Of a DNA stretch of 64,000 nucleotides, positions 61,101 through 64,000 are shown piece by piece. Source of the DNA: Mytilisepta virgata (lineage: Eukaryota; Mollusca; Bivalvia; Mytilida; Mytilidae). The notes beneath the pieces are model-generated. The model had not been told where the DNA came from, ran no database searches, and was given only the letters and a program-made list of their open reading frames with translations. The stretch is from positions 66,472,694 through 66,536,693 of the forward strand of contig CM051520.1 in NCBI GenBank assembly GCA_028015205.1, given 5' to 3'. The number at the start of each line of letters is the position of its first letter. Position 1 is the first letter of the stretch. Both the position numbers and the translations under genes were made by a program.

Positions 61101-63334
61101 CTTTGTCAATTTTTTTCTTTTACAGTCCATTTTTCAGCAACTGCAATATCTAGACTCGCCATATATATAAGAACTTGCCCACCTCATATTTTCAGATTGA
61201 TCACTAATGTTTTAATTAGGGGATAGACAAACAGGAAGGGGGGGGGGAGAAGTATAACTTTGTGTATAAAGTTCCATCTAGTTTTTTCTCTTCGAATGGC
61301 ATACCTAAGATAATTGATACAAAACTTACATGATTATGTATATAATCTATTTGAGAAAAAGTATTTTGTTGATCATAAAACCAAAGATCTTGTTTATTAA
61401 ATTTCACACATAAATAATTTCACAACCCTCAATAGCCCCTGGCAAAATTGTGAGAACTACTAAAACATATCAAAACTATTGATCTATTGATTCATGACTT
61501 TGTAAATAAGTCTGTAATGTAATGTTAATTTTTGTGTGGATGTCCTTTCAATAAGAATATTTGGATTGATATAAATATAAAAAGGATAAGTATATATTTA
61601 AACTTTGTTTCAAAATTGTTATATTTGTTGACACAAAATTTTATATAAATATGGGTGGTTCTGAAATTTAAAATTAGCATACAAAAAAGCCATTGATTTA
61701 TCACTTGAATGCCGGTTCTCGAAGAATTGACATAAAATGAGCGATGGTGCGCGCAGTATGGTGCAATCATCAAAATTTTGAGACAATTTATTTATCTTTT
61801 GGTGGTTTGCACGAAATACTTAAAATGCACAGTTTGATGATCCATAGAAAAATTATTGATTGATTAGTTATTGTTATCCCCTCGCCCAACTGAGTTGTGG
61901 AGGGTATATAGTATCTCGCCCGTCCGAGTGTCTGTCTGTCAGTCCGTCCGTCCGTCCGTCCAAGTGTCTGTCCGTTTGTCCCACCTCAGGTTAAAGTTTG
62001 CATTATCTAAGATACTACATGTGCTACATCAATCATCTTTGGTCAGTAGATCCGTCTTGGAGAGTGATGCTGCTTCAAATGATAATTGGATCACTCTGCC
62101 CTACATTTTCTGCTTGAATGACTCAGGTTAAAGTTTGTGTAAAGGTTCATATCTAAAATACTACATGTGGTACATCAATCATCTTTGGTCAGTAGATGCG
62201 TCTTGGAGAGTGATGCTGCTTCAGATGATAATTTGGTCACTCTGACCTACATTTTCTGCTTGAATGACTCAGGTTAAAGTTTGTGTTAAAGCATGGTCTT
62301 TGATAGTGCATGTTATTCTGGGTCAAGCGCGGACAGGCGAGACATCTTTTAGGGTCCACACTTGTTACAATATTTGTCAACACGATTTTATAACATCATC
62401 TTCGTATATTACCATCTTATATTAGTACCGTTGTGCAAATCTTTAGACATATATATATATATATCTGGAAGCATACATCATATAACAATTACTCTATGGT
62501 TGGTTTGATTAGAAATTATTTATCAAATAAAGTATTATATCAAAAGTGGTACCCTTTCAGTAAAACCTTAATTTTTTGTTTTTATCGTCCTTTATAGCCA
62601 TCAGGAACACCTCAGGAGTACAACATACCAGTGCTAGTTGATCTAAAGACTGTGGGGACATTTAGCAAGAAGGTCAATATTACATTTCCAGAGAAGACAA
62701 GTCCAGGTTCACGACGTGTTACTGCGTCAGTAATTGGTAGGTTTCTTGCACGTTTCCTTAATGTACTGTATACATACACATGATACAGGGGTTTGGATCG
62801 GTTCTAAATCACGTGAGGTTAAGACGACTTCGATGATGTATAACTTTTCTTAATAATTTATAAAACCTAAAAAGCTTCAAAATTCTCAAGACTTCTAAGT
62901 AATTTGGTAGGTGTTTGTTATGATCACTTTAAAAAAAAAAACAACAAAACGAATAACAGGAAGGTCAACAAAGACATACCAGGCTATCCAATTGTCATTG
63001 GTTTATTTTTTGACCGATTCTAATTTGTGCTAGTATTTCATTATTTGTTGTCGCTAAATACTGCACACAAAATATAAGTCAGTGAACTAAAACAAAGATT
63101 TAAAAAAAATAAAGATCTTATCCAAGAATAAATATATTTTTTTAATGTATTTTCCAGGTGATTTGATGGGTCCATCCATTAATGGTCTAGATAAGTTAAT
63201 AAAGATGCCGTATGGATGTGGAGAGCAGAATATGTTAAACTTTGCTCCAAACATATTCGTGAGGAAATATCTTACTGTTACTAATAATCTTAAATCTGGC
63301 ATTGATGCTGACTCCAAGAAGTATATGGTTAAAG
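18001..63334 (+). CDS. Thioester-containing protein (TEP / CD109-A2M superfamily), 5' part of gene
   Basis: Gene-level entry; the exons are listed separately. The product is a secreted alpha-2-macroglobulin-superfamily protein: signal peptide, macroglobulin domains MG1-MG6, a bait region with alternative exons, MG7, CUB, and a thioester domain starting with the intact GCGEQ motif. In this family the Cys-Gln thioester covalently tags microbes or traps proteases after cleavage of the bait region. No anaphylatoxin domain is seen, which excludes C3/C4/C5. The joined frame (constant exons plus one cassette) is open for about 1,005-1,020 residues to the last exon seen. About 450 or more residues (rest of TED, receptor-binding domain, C-terminus) lie beyond the window, so A2M, insect-type TEP and GPI-anchored CD109 types cannot be separated. 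Introns range from a few hundred bases to 15.8 kb and hold repeats only. Confidence 0.93.
19077..19111. repeat. Poly(A) run
   Basis: An uninterrupted A tract of more than 30 bases in TEP intron 1, just upstream of the 305-bp repeat element. It may be a retroposon tail or simple slippage. Confidence 0.9.
19251..20240 (+). repeat. AGCTCACCTCG element with ~300-bp internal units
   Basis: It begins AGCTCACCTCGCCCAAATAG and ends CAGGCGAGGGGTTCAAGCTC then TTTGAGCATCTAG, an imperfect inverted terminus of the same family as 21935-24091. Three internal units of about 300 bp are marked by GATCGGG(C/T)(A/G)GCAT at 19396, 19701 and 20000, each followed by ACAGTGGC-like and TATTGAAGCCTATGGGAAAT-like text. 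It is a non-coding, non-autonomous repeat in TEP intron 1. Confidence 0.75.
20241..21934. other. TEP intron 1, no feature recognised
   Basis: A+T-rich sequence. A fragment near 21190-21240 (GGAAAGGTCAACAATGACGT) is shared with 42475-42500 and 62955-62985, so it belongs to a dispersed repeat. Short frames have no support. Confidence 0.5.
21935..24091 (+). repeat. Element with a ~166-bp satellite array
   Basis: It starts AGCTCACCTGACCCAAAGGG and TCAAGTGAGC, with a GTCCGTCGTCC-rich stretch at 21978-22018, and ends CCAGGTGAGCGATACAGGCT and GAGAGCCTCTAG. The interior is a tandem array. The landmark AACCAAGATGG recurs near 22777, 22944, 23112, 23278, 23445, 23611, 23777 and (degenerate) 23943, a period of 166-168 bp, with phrases such as GGTCCTTAGATGGTCCTCTT and CTTCTTGTCTGAAACCACTT. 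The arrangement of a unique head, a satellite core and a short hairpin-like tail recalls non-autonomous Helitron-like or similar mollusc elements; the class is not proven. The short open frames inside are repeat by-products. Confidence 0.85.
24092..26940. other. TEP intron 1, no feature recognised
   Basis: A+T-rich DNA with a C run at 25326-25338 and many short unsupported frames. Nothing gene-like seen on either strand. Confidence 0.5.
26941..27116 (+). repeat. GTTCGAGTTA-rich repeat, forward copy
   Basis: Multiple GAGTT(C/A)GAGTTA-type words flank a core GAGATATTAATTTCTAATGT and CATTTATCGAGTTACATTTC. The reverse complement of 29645-29780 contains the same core and flanks, so the two are inverted copies about 2.6 kb apart. 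Confidence 0.7.
27660..28535 (-). repeat. AGCTCACCTG-family element, reverse orientation
   Basis: The right end reads GGACACCAAGTGATGGCAAA then AGCTCACTTGGCC, the complement of the head of the 21935 element. Inside are TTTGGTTCCAATTGGCCAAG-like phrases complementary to the satellite units. It has only two or three diverged internal units. The left boundary is uncertain. Confidence 0.7.
29376..29830. repeat. G-runs and inverted GTTCGAGTTA repeat copy
   Basis: A G run at about 29377-29390 and another at 29796-29806 bracket a segment whose part 29645-29780 (AACTCGAATTC, AACTCGAACTGTAACTCGAA) is the inverted partner of 26941-27116. A complementary C run with similar flanks lies at 31577-31595 (CCAGCACCCCC, then CAGTAATAAAATGGTCGATG). 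These pieces look like fragments of one rearranged element. Confidence 0.6.
30190..31020 (+). pseudogene. Degenerate reverse-transcriptase relic (GIPMGxxCAPLLADLF type)
   Basis: Fragments in several frames give YPGIPMCMNCAPLVADLFLH, then PAELTLNT, MYDKRDEFNFRIVNFAFLDG, NVPLALSYGV and KLLKTFTKFYYRYESLVWKL. This order is that of a widespread animal retroelement reverse transcriptase (consensus GIPMGTNCAPLLADLF ... YDKRDDFNFPIVNFPFL ... YGVYISQL). I think it is Penelope-like, but the clade is uncertain. Stops and frameshifts are frequent and the expected G is C in the GIPMG box, so it is inactive. It lies in TEP intron 1. Confidence 0.7.
31640..32100. other. TEP intron 1, no feature recognised
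   Basis: No coding or repeat structure stands out between the C-run fragment and the palindrome array. Confidence 0.45.
32123..32320. repeat. Array of palindromic ACCAGAATTGTACAATTCTGGT words
   Basis: CCAGAATTG and its complement CAATTCTGG alternate about 13 times in 200 bp. They include near-complete palindromes (GTACAATTCTGGTA, AGAATTGTACAATTCTGGTA) and a nested hairpin TTTTTCCAGAATTGTAGAG / TACAATTCTGGAAAAA. Frames on both strands (60-73 codons) are mirror artefacts of the palindromes. Confidence 0.85.
32380..32830. repeat. ~158-bp tandem duplication, about 2.5 copies
   Basis: TTGCCGATACTTACAAATTT recurs at 32542 and 32700. CTCTCCTATTTTC(A/G)GGTCTGT and GAAATTTTTC(A/G)(T/C)CA(A/C)ACTT-type phrases recur in step. 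The overlapping minus-strand frames are repeat artefacts. Confidence 0.7.
33882..34065 (+). CDS. TEP exon 2: MG1
   Basis: The acceptor TCTGTTTTCAG ends at 33881. With the two carried bases the frame reads NTYMVMFPRTIRPGIDTEVY, the standard MG1 opening of A2M-family proteins (family pattern Y-x-V-x-x-P-x-x-x-R-P-G). The donor GTATCT is at 34066; 184 nt, ends in phase 0. Confidence 0.93.
35106..35262 (+). CDS. TEP exon 3: end of MG1, start of MG2
   Basis: VPHSLSGGQKYGLKVEGDGG closes MG1, and ILIQTDKAIYKPGQT is the near-invariant MG2 entry (family: QTDKPIYKPGQ). 157 nt, phase 0 in and phase 1 out; donor GTAAGA at 35263. Confidence 0.95.
36210..36280 (+). CDS. TEP exon 4: MG2
   Basis: The split Val codon leads into VKFRVLGIYPDLTVVNQTLD and IDIH, the usual continuation after KPGQ. 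71 nt; acceptor TTTTTATAG, donor GTAAGT at 36281, ends in phase 0. Contains an N-Q-T glycosylation sequon. Confidence 0.93.
36725..36850 (+). CDS. TEP exon 5: MG2
   Basis: DPKGNKIAQWNEVQGPNGVY, then DQLVMSDHPVLGDWKIKV: the family's D-P-x-G-N-x-I-x-Q-W and G-x-W-x-I signature. 126 nt, phase 0 at both ends; donor GTAAGT at 36851. Confidence 0.95.
37203..37405. repeat. 101-bp tandem duplication
   Basis: TAGTTTATAAAGAACAGAAA and following bases occur at 37203 and 37304 almost identically (about one base different), in TEP intron 5. Just upstream (about 36990-37200) is a GTCCGTCCGTCTGTCC / GAGCTTTGCTCACAGTACAT repeat fragment. Confidence 0.9.
37493..37532 (+). CDS. TEP exon 6: end of MG2
   Basis: A 40-nt exon: AASEEKTITIDEY plus a split Val codon. 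It joins to the VLPKFEVTV start of MG3, a canonical junction in this family. Acceptor TTTTTTTCAG, donor GTAGGC at 37533. Confidence 0.9.
38062..38146 (+). CDS. TEP exon 7: MG3
   Basis: VLPKFEVTVDLPPYALTKDR then FFYVNIKAK. Acceptor TATATTTTCAG; donor GTAAGT at 38147; 85 nt, phase 1 in, phase 2 out. Confidence 0.95.
38800..38932 (+). CDS. TEP exon 8: MG3
   Basis: KYTYGKPVSGKANIRIKKKY, the family A-x-Y-x-Y-G-x-P-V-x-G motif, then NFRPWGWRENPELNQLVDTI. 133 nt; donor GTAATA at 38933 is weak but keeps the frame; ends in phase 0. Confidence 0.93.
39032..39616. mobile_element. TCAGGG-ended MITE-like element with CTAT duplication
   Basis: Ends TCAGGGTTCACAC and GTATGAACCCTGA are inverted. CTAT flanks both sides (39028-39031 and 39617-39620) as a likely target-site duplication. 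The interior carries repeated CCTTGAAA(G/A)T(A/C)CTTGAAA phrases and no coding capacity. It sits in TEP intron 8. Confidence 0.7.
40178..40402 (+). CDS. TEP exon 9: MG3 end, MG4 start
   Basis: 75 codons: ISGEAKFSIDMGVIKNITKY, then FVVEANVTEGVTGLKMKDSA and VESLPSNYKPGLSYTALV. The Y-K-P-G-L-x-Y phrase is the MG4 entry. Phase 0 at both ends; donor GTAATT at 40403. N-x-T sequons at KNITK and ANVTE. Confidence 0.95.
40945..41277 (+). CDS. TEP exon 10: MG4 with a threonine-rich insert
   Basis: 111 codons in phase 0. LKATQPDGTPVVNPSTRIKV is ordinary MG4, as is the end (FDIPPDGLVKFDLDIPKEAV). Between them lies PTTTTSTTTTTTTTPEP (41029-41082), then an acidic piece (EDMNATEVFEAEIVPEI). The Thr/Pro tract is mucin-like, a likely O-glycosylated loop and unusual for the family. 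The poly-Val minus-strand frame is its mirror. Donor GTAAGT at 41278. Confidence 0.93.
41470..41568 (+). CDS. TEP exon 11: MG4-MG5
   Basis: AHYMKEMATKYLQPFKSPSN then NFIQVRLLSEKPT, 33 codons, phase 0. The S-P-S-N-x-F-I-Q-V/I pattern is typical of the MG4-MG5 joint. Donor GTAAGT at 41569. Confidence 0.93.
42058..42120 (+). CDS. TEP exon 12: MG5
   Basis: 21 codons: AGKVTDIEIKATEAPGTVYY plus Gln, leading into LISKGSIIKTG of the next exon (family: V-x-Y-x-I-x-S-K-G). The acceptor CTTAAAG has a weak pyrimidine tract; donor GTAAGT at 42121. Confidence 0.9.
42590..42890 (-). repeat. Dispersed repeats in TEP intron 12
   Basis: 42590-42700 is an inverted diverged copy of the 12250-12540 family (GTGGTGGGGTTAAACCGGTT). 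42720-42890 (GATGCACAAGATGTGCACAT, TTGAAGAGCAAATT) is a second family with another copy at 58690-58870. Confidence 0.6.
43197..43388 (+). CDS. TEP exon 13: MG5
   Basis: 64 codons: LISKGSIIKTGEIDMGAETI, LPITTEMAPKTRMIVQYVRP, DGEIVTDGVTFSVDG. The M-A-P-x-x-R-x-I/L-V-Y pattern is the MG5 core. Phase 0; donor GTAGAA at 43389. Confidence 0.95.
43805..43954 (+). CDS. TEP exon 14: MG5 end, MG6 start
   Basis: 50 codons including INVLAVDKSVLLLKTGNDIT. The VLAVDKSVLLLK string is one of the strongest family signatures. Phase 0; donor GTATTA at 43955. Confidence 0.96.
44536..44646 (+). CDS. TEP exon 15: MG6
   Basis: 37 codons: ITEELQSYDNGGGGYYPYYA then RMWYWPSTGRDASDVFD. A Gly/Tyr-rich loop precedes the bait region. 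Acceptor TTTTGTTTAG, donor GTAAGT at 44647; phase 0. Confidence 0.92.
45729..45789 (+). pseudogene. Exon-like segment inside the 2.5-kb element
   Basis: A Kozak-like CCATGG starts MEAEEYNKILKFLNEGKFNE, followed at once by a good donor (G|GTAAGC at 45790). The peptide resembles the first exon of molluscan integrase/KRAB-A-domain-2-like proteins, which often begin with an E-Y-x-K-x-x-x-Y/F-L-x-x-G-x-F/Y pattern. That link is from memory. No second exon was found. Confidence 0.35.
46183..46377. repeat. Long hairpin, ~80-bp arms
   Basis: 46183-46262 and 46299-46377 are inverted copies with a few mismatches (GTTATGTTATAGATGTTCTC versus GAGAACATCTATAACATAAC) around a 36-nt loop. It separates the two 143-bp repeat blocks. 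Confidence 0.85.
47584..47638 (+). CDS. TEP exon 16: last constant exon before the bait cassettes
   Basis: NNGMIVLTDAVLYSYVEP plus one base of the next codon. Acceptor TTGTCATTGTAG, donor GTAAGT at 47639. It ends in phase 1, which every cassette exon A-F matches. In this family L-T-D-A-x-x directly precedes the bait region. Confidence 0.93.
48721..48895 (+). CDS. TEP alternative bait cassette A
   Basis: 175 nt, phase 1 in, phase 2 out. The variable part begins FRPMLRRGGPVAFAMPMMVQ and is Met/Pro-rich. It ends with the shared module KPVSRVRKIFPETWLW and KNSTL, joining downstream as G-DDGKATL. Acceptor ACTAAAG (weak pyrimidine tract), donor GTAAGA at 48896. Arg-Arg and single Arg/Lys sites are potential protease targets of the bait. 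Confidence 0.92.
50924..51065 (+). CDS. TEP alternative bait cassette B
   Basis: 142 nt, same phases. The variable part is FVPMMMNSVKVFKEGVPGPN, then GNFGHIAPVSRVRK and the module IFPETWMW with LNETL. The F-x-P-M start is shared with A, suggesting they are close duplicates. Acceptor CCTTATTTTAAAG, donor GTGAGT at 51066. Confidence 0.92.
51460..51616 (+). CDS. TEP alternative bait cassette C (acidic)
   Basis: 157 nt, same phases. The variable part is strongly acidic (YLYDEIDEDDMDDDGNGVSY), then KPVAQVRKFFPETWIW and LNETV. The acceptor TTAAAG at 51459 is the first AG after a pyrimidine tract at about 51396-51410. The reading frame stays open upstream of it, so a longer form starting at another acceptor is possible. 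Donor GTAAGT at 51617. Confidence 0.9.
51922..52102 (+). CDS. TEP alternative bait cassette D (basic)
   Basis: 181 nt, the longest. The variable part is Arg/Lys-rich (SQIFRRKWNLRTSREGLERE), then KPVTKVRKIFPETWLW. The tail ERIFS differs from the (L/K)N-x-(S/T)-(L/V/I) tail of the other five and lacks their N-glycosylation sequon. Acceptor TTATTTTCTATGAAG, donor GTAAGA at 52103; phases as the others. Confidence 0.9.
53272..53360 (+). pseudogene. Probable decayed bait cassette
   Basis: A good acceptor (TATGTTTTCTCAG, ending 53271) is followed by a frame reading RLKPPKELPYYSSTSGLLKK, then KKPIHEVR. The KPIHEVR piece resembles KPIQHVRK of cassette E, but FPETW is missing, an A run interrupts it, and the frame is phase 2 at entry instead of phase 1. 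In the expected phase it meets a stop. It lies between cassettes D and E. Confidence 0.45.
53636..53798 (+). CDS. TEP alternative bait cassette E
   Basis: 163 nt, same phases. The variable part is FPYMMNGINFASTALDSLNA, then Pro/Ser-rich FPVPAPPSSKSL and KPIQHVRKIFPETWIW with LNKTLS. Acceptor TGTCTGTTTTATAG, donor GTGAGT at 53799. Confidence 0.92.
54742..54877 (+). CDS. TEP alternative bait cassette F
   Basis: 136 nt, the shortest. The variable part is Gly/Ala-rich (WDGRLYMMESAAGAFGGAGV), then APITKVRKNFPETWLW and LNKTIL. The phase-compatible acceptor is TTATTGAAG at 54741; other upstream AGs give the wrong phase. Asn replaces the aliphatic or aromatic residue before FPETW. Donor GTGAGT at 54878. 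Confidence 0.88.
55415..55800. repeat. ~192-bp tandem duplication
   Basis: CCTCTGTTATGATAACA recurs at 55509 and 55701, with shared flanks GTCATAATGG(C/T)CGACTT and TTTGAGATGTATGCTT. The copies are moderately diverged. Confidence 0.8.
56502..56569. repeat. 34-bp tandem duplication with splice-like ends
   Basis: AGCATTTTACTTCCCGACAG followed by GTAGGTATAGAAT occurs at 56502 and 56536. Each copy contains a plausible acceptor (TTTTACTTCCCGACAG) directly followed by a donor-like GTAGGT. Confidence 0.85.
57107..57224 (+). CDS. TEP exon after cassettes: MG7
   Basis: DDGKATLNVEVPDTITSWVA, then TAFAVNPVTGFGLTDSPSN. The V-P-D-T-I-T-x-W and G-F-G-L/I strings are family hallmarks. It enters with one base completing the cassette's last codon (phase 2) and ends in phase 0; donor GTAAGT at 57225. 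Confidence 0.96.
57666..57875. mobile_element. Short MITE with 23-bp terminal inverted repeats
   Basis: TACTGTAAATTCGGAAATTA (57666 onward) and its near-complement ending ATTTCTGAATTTACAGTA (to 57875) bracket 210 bp with TCGCAATAA / TTATTGCGA words. One mismatch in the 23-bp ends. Flanks are A+T-rich and no target duplication is clear. Confidence 0.75.
57949..58062 (+). CDS. TEP exon: MG7
   Basis: 38 codons: LNVFMPFFIQLVLPYSVVRG, then ELVVLQVNIHNYLRETEW. Family pattern P-F-F-x-x-L-x-x-P-Y-S-V-x-R-G-E. The cysteine often found after N-Y-L in A2M proteins is absent. The donor GTAAGT at 58063 is the first unit of a 42-bp minisatellite. Confidence 0.96.
58059..58356 (+). repeat. 42-bp minisatellite starting at the 5' splice site
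   Basis: Seven units begin at 58063, 58105, 58147, 58189, 58231, 58273 and 58315, each GTAAGTAACTATGCGACAGC then AAAATGACAC and A(A/T)TTATGG-like. Units 1, 3, 4 and 7 keep TGGGTAAGT; units 2, 5 and 6 have lost the GT. The unit contains an in-frame TGA. Minus-strand frames here are repeat artefacts. Confidence 0.95.
58560..58670 (+). CDS. TEP exon: MG7-CUB joint
   Basis: 37 codons: VLVILEQNNGMKNVITYSNG then NQMLRKRSHAKVGRWLK. Acceptor CTCCATTATAG, donor GTAGGC at 58671, phase 0. Less conserved in the family, but placed by frame and order. The basic KRSHAK stretch could be a processing site, though an RXXR furin motif is not clear. Confidence 0.88.
58690..58870 (-). repeat. Dispersed repeat copy (family also at 42720-42890)
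   Basis: Shares CACAAGAT(G/A)T(G/A)CACATTTCG and TTGAAGAGCAAATT with the copy in intron 12. Orientation is the same relative to that copy; the strand of the element is unknown. Confidence 0.6.
59031..59159 (+). CDS. TEP exon: MG7 end / CUB start
   Basis: 43 codons: IPKGGIGSAFFPVVPMEVGQ, LKIAASARTTDASDAIEKTL, LVE. The F-P-V/I-x-P-x-x-x-G-x-x-x-I-x-x-x-A pattern is the usual family sequence before D-A/D-x-I/V-x-K-x-L-x-V. Donor GTATAT at 59160; phase 0. Confidence 0.95.
59217..59899. repeat. 253-bp tandem repeat, about 2.7 copies
   Basis: AGGTTGTCACCGTGGC occurs at 59228, 59481 and 59734. Copies are nearly identical. Each unit contains GCAAAGCATGACG and CGTCATGCTTTG in opposing orientation, so the unit junction is palindromic. 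The third copy is cut at 59899 by a TA microsatellite. It lies in the large intron before the CUB exon. Confidence 0.95.
60008..62448. mobile_element. 2.4-kb element with 80-bp near-identical terminal inverted repeats
   Basis: 60008-60087 (GTCTAAAGATTTGCACAACG ...) is matched in inverted orientation at 62369-62448, differing at about one position in 80 by eye. Inside is a second inverted pair, GTCTCGCCTG (60128-60137) and CAGGCGAGAC (62334-62343), enclosing a GGCGACGGC stretch and repeated units of about 150 bp with CAGTCTGACACCTGTCATGT and CTTGACCTCAATTTCATGGT (five copies, about 60450-61090). Further in is another repeat with GTCCGTCCGTCC (61940-61960). No transposase found. The high TIR identity suggests recent insertion or gene conversion. 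Confidence 0.8.
62598..62736 (+). CDS. TEP exon: CUB-region segment before the thioester domain
   Basis: PSGTPQEYNIPVLVDLKTVG, then KKVNITFPEKTSPGSRRVTA and SVI. The P-x-x-x-V-x-G-S-x-R/x-x-x-x-x-x-G-D-L/I-M-G path to the thioester domain is standard. Acceptor CCTTTATAG, donor GTAGGT at 62737; phase 0 in, phase 1 out. Confidence 0.94.
63158..63334 (+). CDS. TEP exon: thioester site GCGEQ (last exon in window)
   Basis: GDLMGPSINGLDKLIKMPYG, then CGEQNMLNFAPNIFVRKYLT. The GCGEQ motif is complete at 63214-63228; Cys and Gln form the internal thioester. The catalytic His that sets substrate preference lies about 100 residues further on, outside the window. Residue number of the Cys is about 966-981 depending on the cassette. 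Donor GTAGGC at 63335, phase 1: the gene continues. Confidence 0.97.
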
Positions 63335-64000
63335 GTAGGCAACTCATGGATTGAACGTTTACAATCTGAAACAATTTGTAAAGTCTACAATTTAAAATTT
63401 CTTATACAGTGTATAATGTCTTCTCCTATTTTACAATCTATTACACAGACTCCACACAGACAGCTACTATTTTTGAATCCAAATTAGAGTACATGTATGC
63501 TATATTTTAATATTGCTGAATCAAAATGTGAAATGTTTTCTTCTGTTTTACGATCTTTGAAACATAGCTTTTAATTTCTTCTAATATTTTTATTTCTCTG
63601 AACCAACATCTGCATTGTCTTCTATTATCATGCATATTTTACAATCTTGACATACAATGTATACTGTAATTTATACTACTATTATACAATCCAACACAGA
63701 TCCTGCAGTTAATTCTACTATTACACTTAAAAAGTCTTTTTAAGTGTAAAACAGTCTGGATTGTTTTCCTCTACGCTGCCGTCTTCTACTATTTTACGAT
63801 CTACGAATCATTCTACAATAACTTCCAAATTGTCTGAAAGATTTTACAATGTGTTTAGTAAAGGATCATCTTTTGAGATTGTGTGATCAATAATTAACAA
63901 TATATAACAAACGATTTTTGGCCGGGTTGCACAAAGTGCAAATGCGGGTTATAGTATGGTGATATTGGGCATGCCGGCAGACAGTTGGGCAGTTGGGCGG
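63335..64000. other. TEP intron at window end
   Basis: Degenerate repeats of ATTTTACAATCTA-type words run from 63410 to 63810, with a perfect short palindrome TTACACTTAAAAAG/CTTTTTAAGTGTAA (63721-63749). The last 80 bases (GGCCGGGTTGCACAAAGTGC onward, then AGTTGGGCAGTTGGGCGG) begin a different repeat that runs off the edge. No exon seen. Confidence 0.6.

Overview
The window is genomic DNA from a multicellular animal, most likely a marine bivalve and probably a mussel (Mytilus-like). The evidence is short exons with GT-AG introns, strong A+T richness, very repeat-rich non-coding DNA, and several interspersed repeat families that I recognise as typical of mussel genomes. One of these is the pair at 14396-14660 and 16591-16855. 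The organism assignment is inference; no rRNA or mitochondrial marker is present.

Two protein-coding genes can be reconstructed, both on the + strand. The first (about 10870-14033) is a complete three-exon gene for a 323-residue GNAT-fold acetyltransferase resembling vertebrate NAT16 / histidine N-acetyltransferase. The second starts with a promoter-like region at about 17420-17600 and a signal-peptide exon at 18001. It runs off the right edge of the window. It encodes a thioester-containing protein (TEP; alpha-2-macroglobulin/CD109 superfamily, an innate-immune opsonin or protease trap). I place 28 coding exons up to 63334, which holds an intact GCGEQ thioester site. The rest of the thioester domain and the C-terminus lie beyond 64000.

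The main feature is a cluster of six alternative exons (A-F, 48721-54877) between the constant exons at 47584-47638 and 57107-57224. Each encodes a different bait-region peptide followed by the same VRKxFPETWxW module. All six start in phase 1, end in phase 2 and have a length of 3n+1. Exactly one must therefore be used: skipping all of them, or joining two, breaks the reading frame. Alternative bait-region exons are known from insect Tep2 and from a scallop TEP. The frame lock, the charge diversity of the cassettes, a probable decayed seventh cassette and a 42-bp minisatellite built on a downstream 5' splice site are the parts most worth checking.

Layout: 1-650 LINE reverse-transcriptase remnant (- strand); 650-9600 mostly non-coding with scattered repeats and a telomere-like tract (5360-5770); 9626-10200 a palindromic element made of an AACGCGTTA word; 10507-10617 hairpin; 10870-14033 acetyltransferase gene with a LINE tail in intron 1; 14034-17400 intergenic with an inverted repeat pair; 17420-17992 TEP promoter and 5' UTR; 18066-33881 a 15.8-kb first intron packed with repeats (a 166-bp satellite element, a second reverse-transcriptase relic, palindromic arrays); 33882-47638 exons 2-16; 48721-54877 cassettes; 57107-63334 exons for MG7, CUB and the start of the thioester domain. 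The introns of this last part hold a young 2.4-kb inverted-repeat element and other tandem repeats. I found no tRNA, rRNA or CRISPR array.
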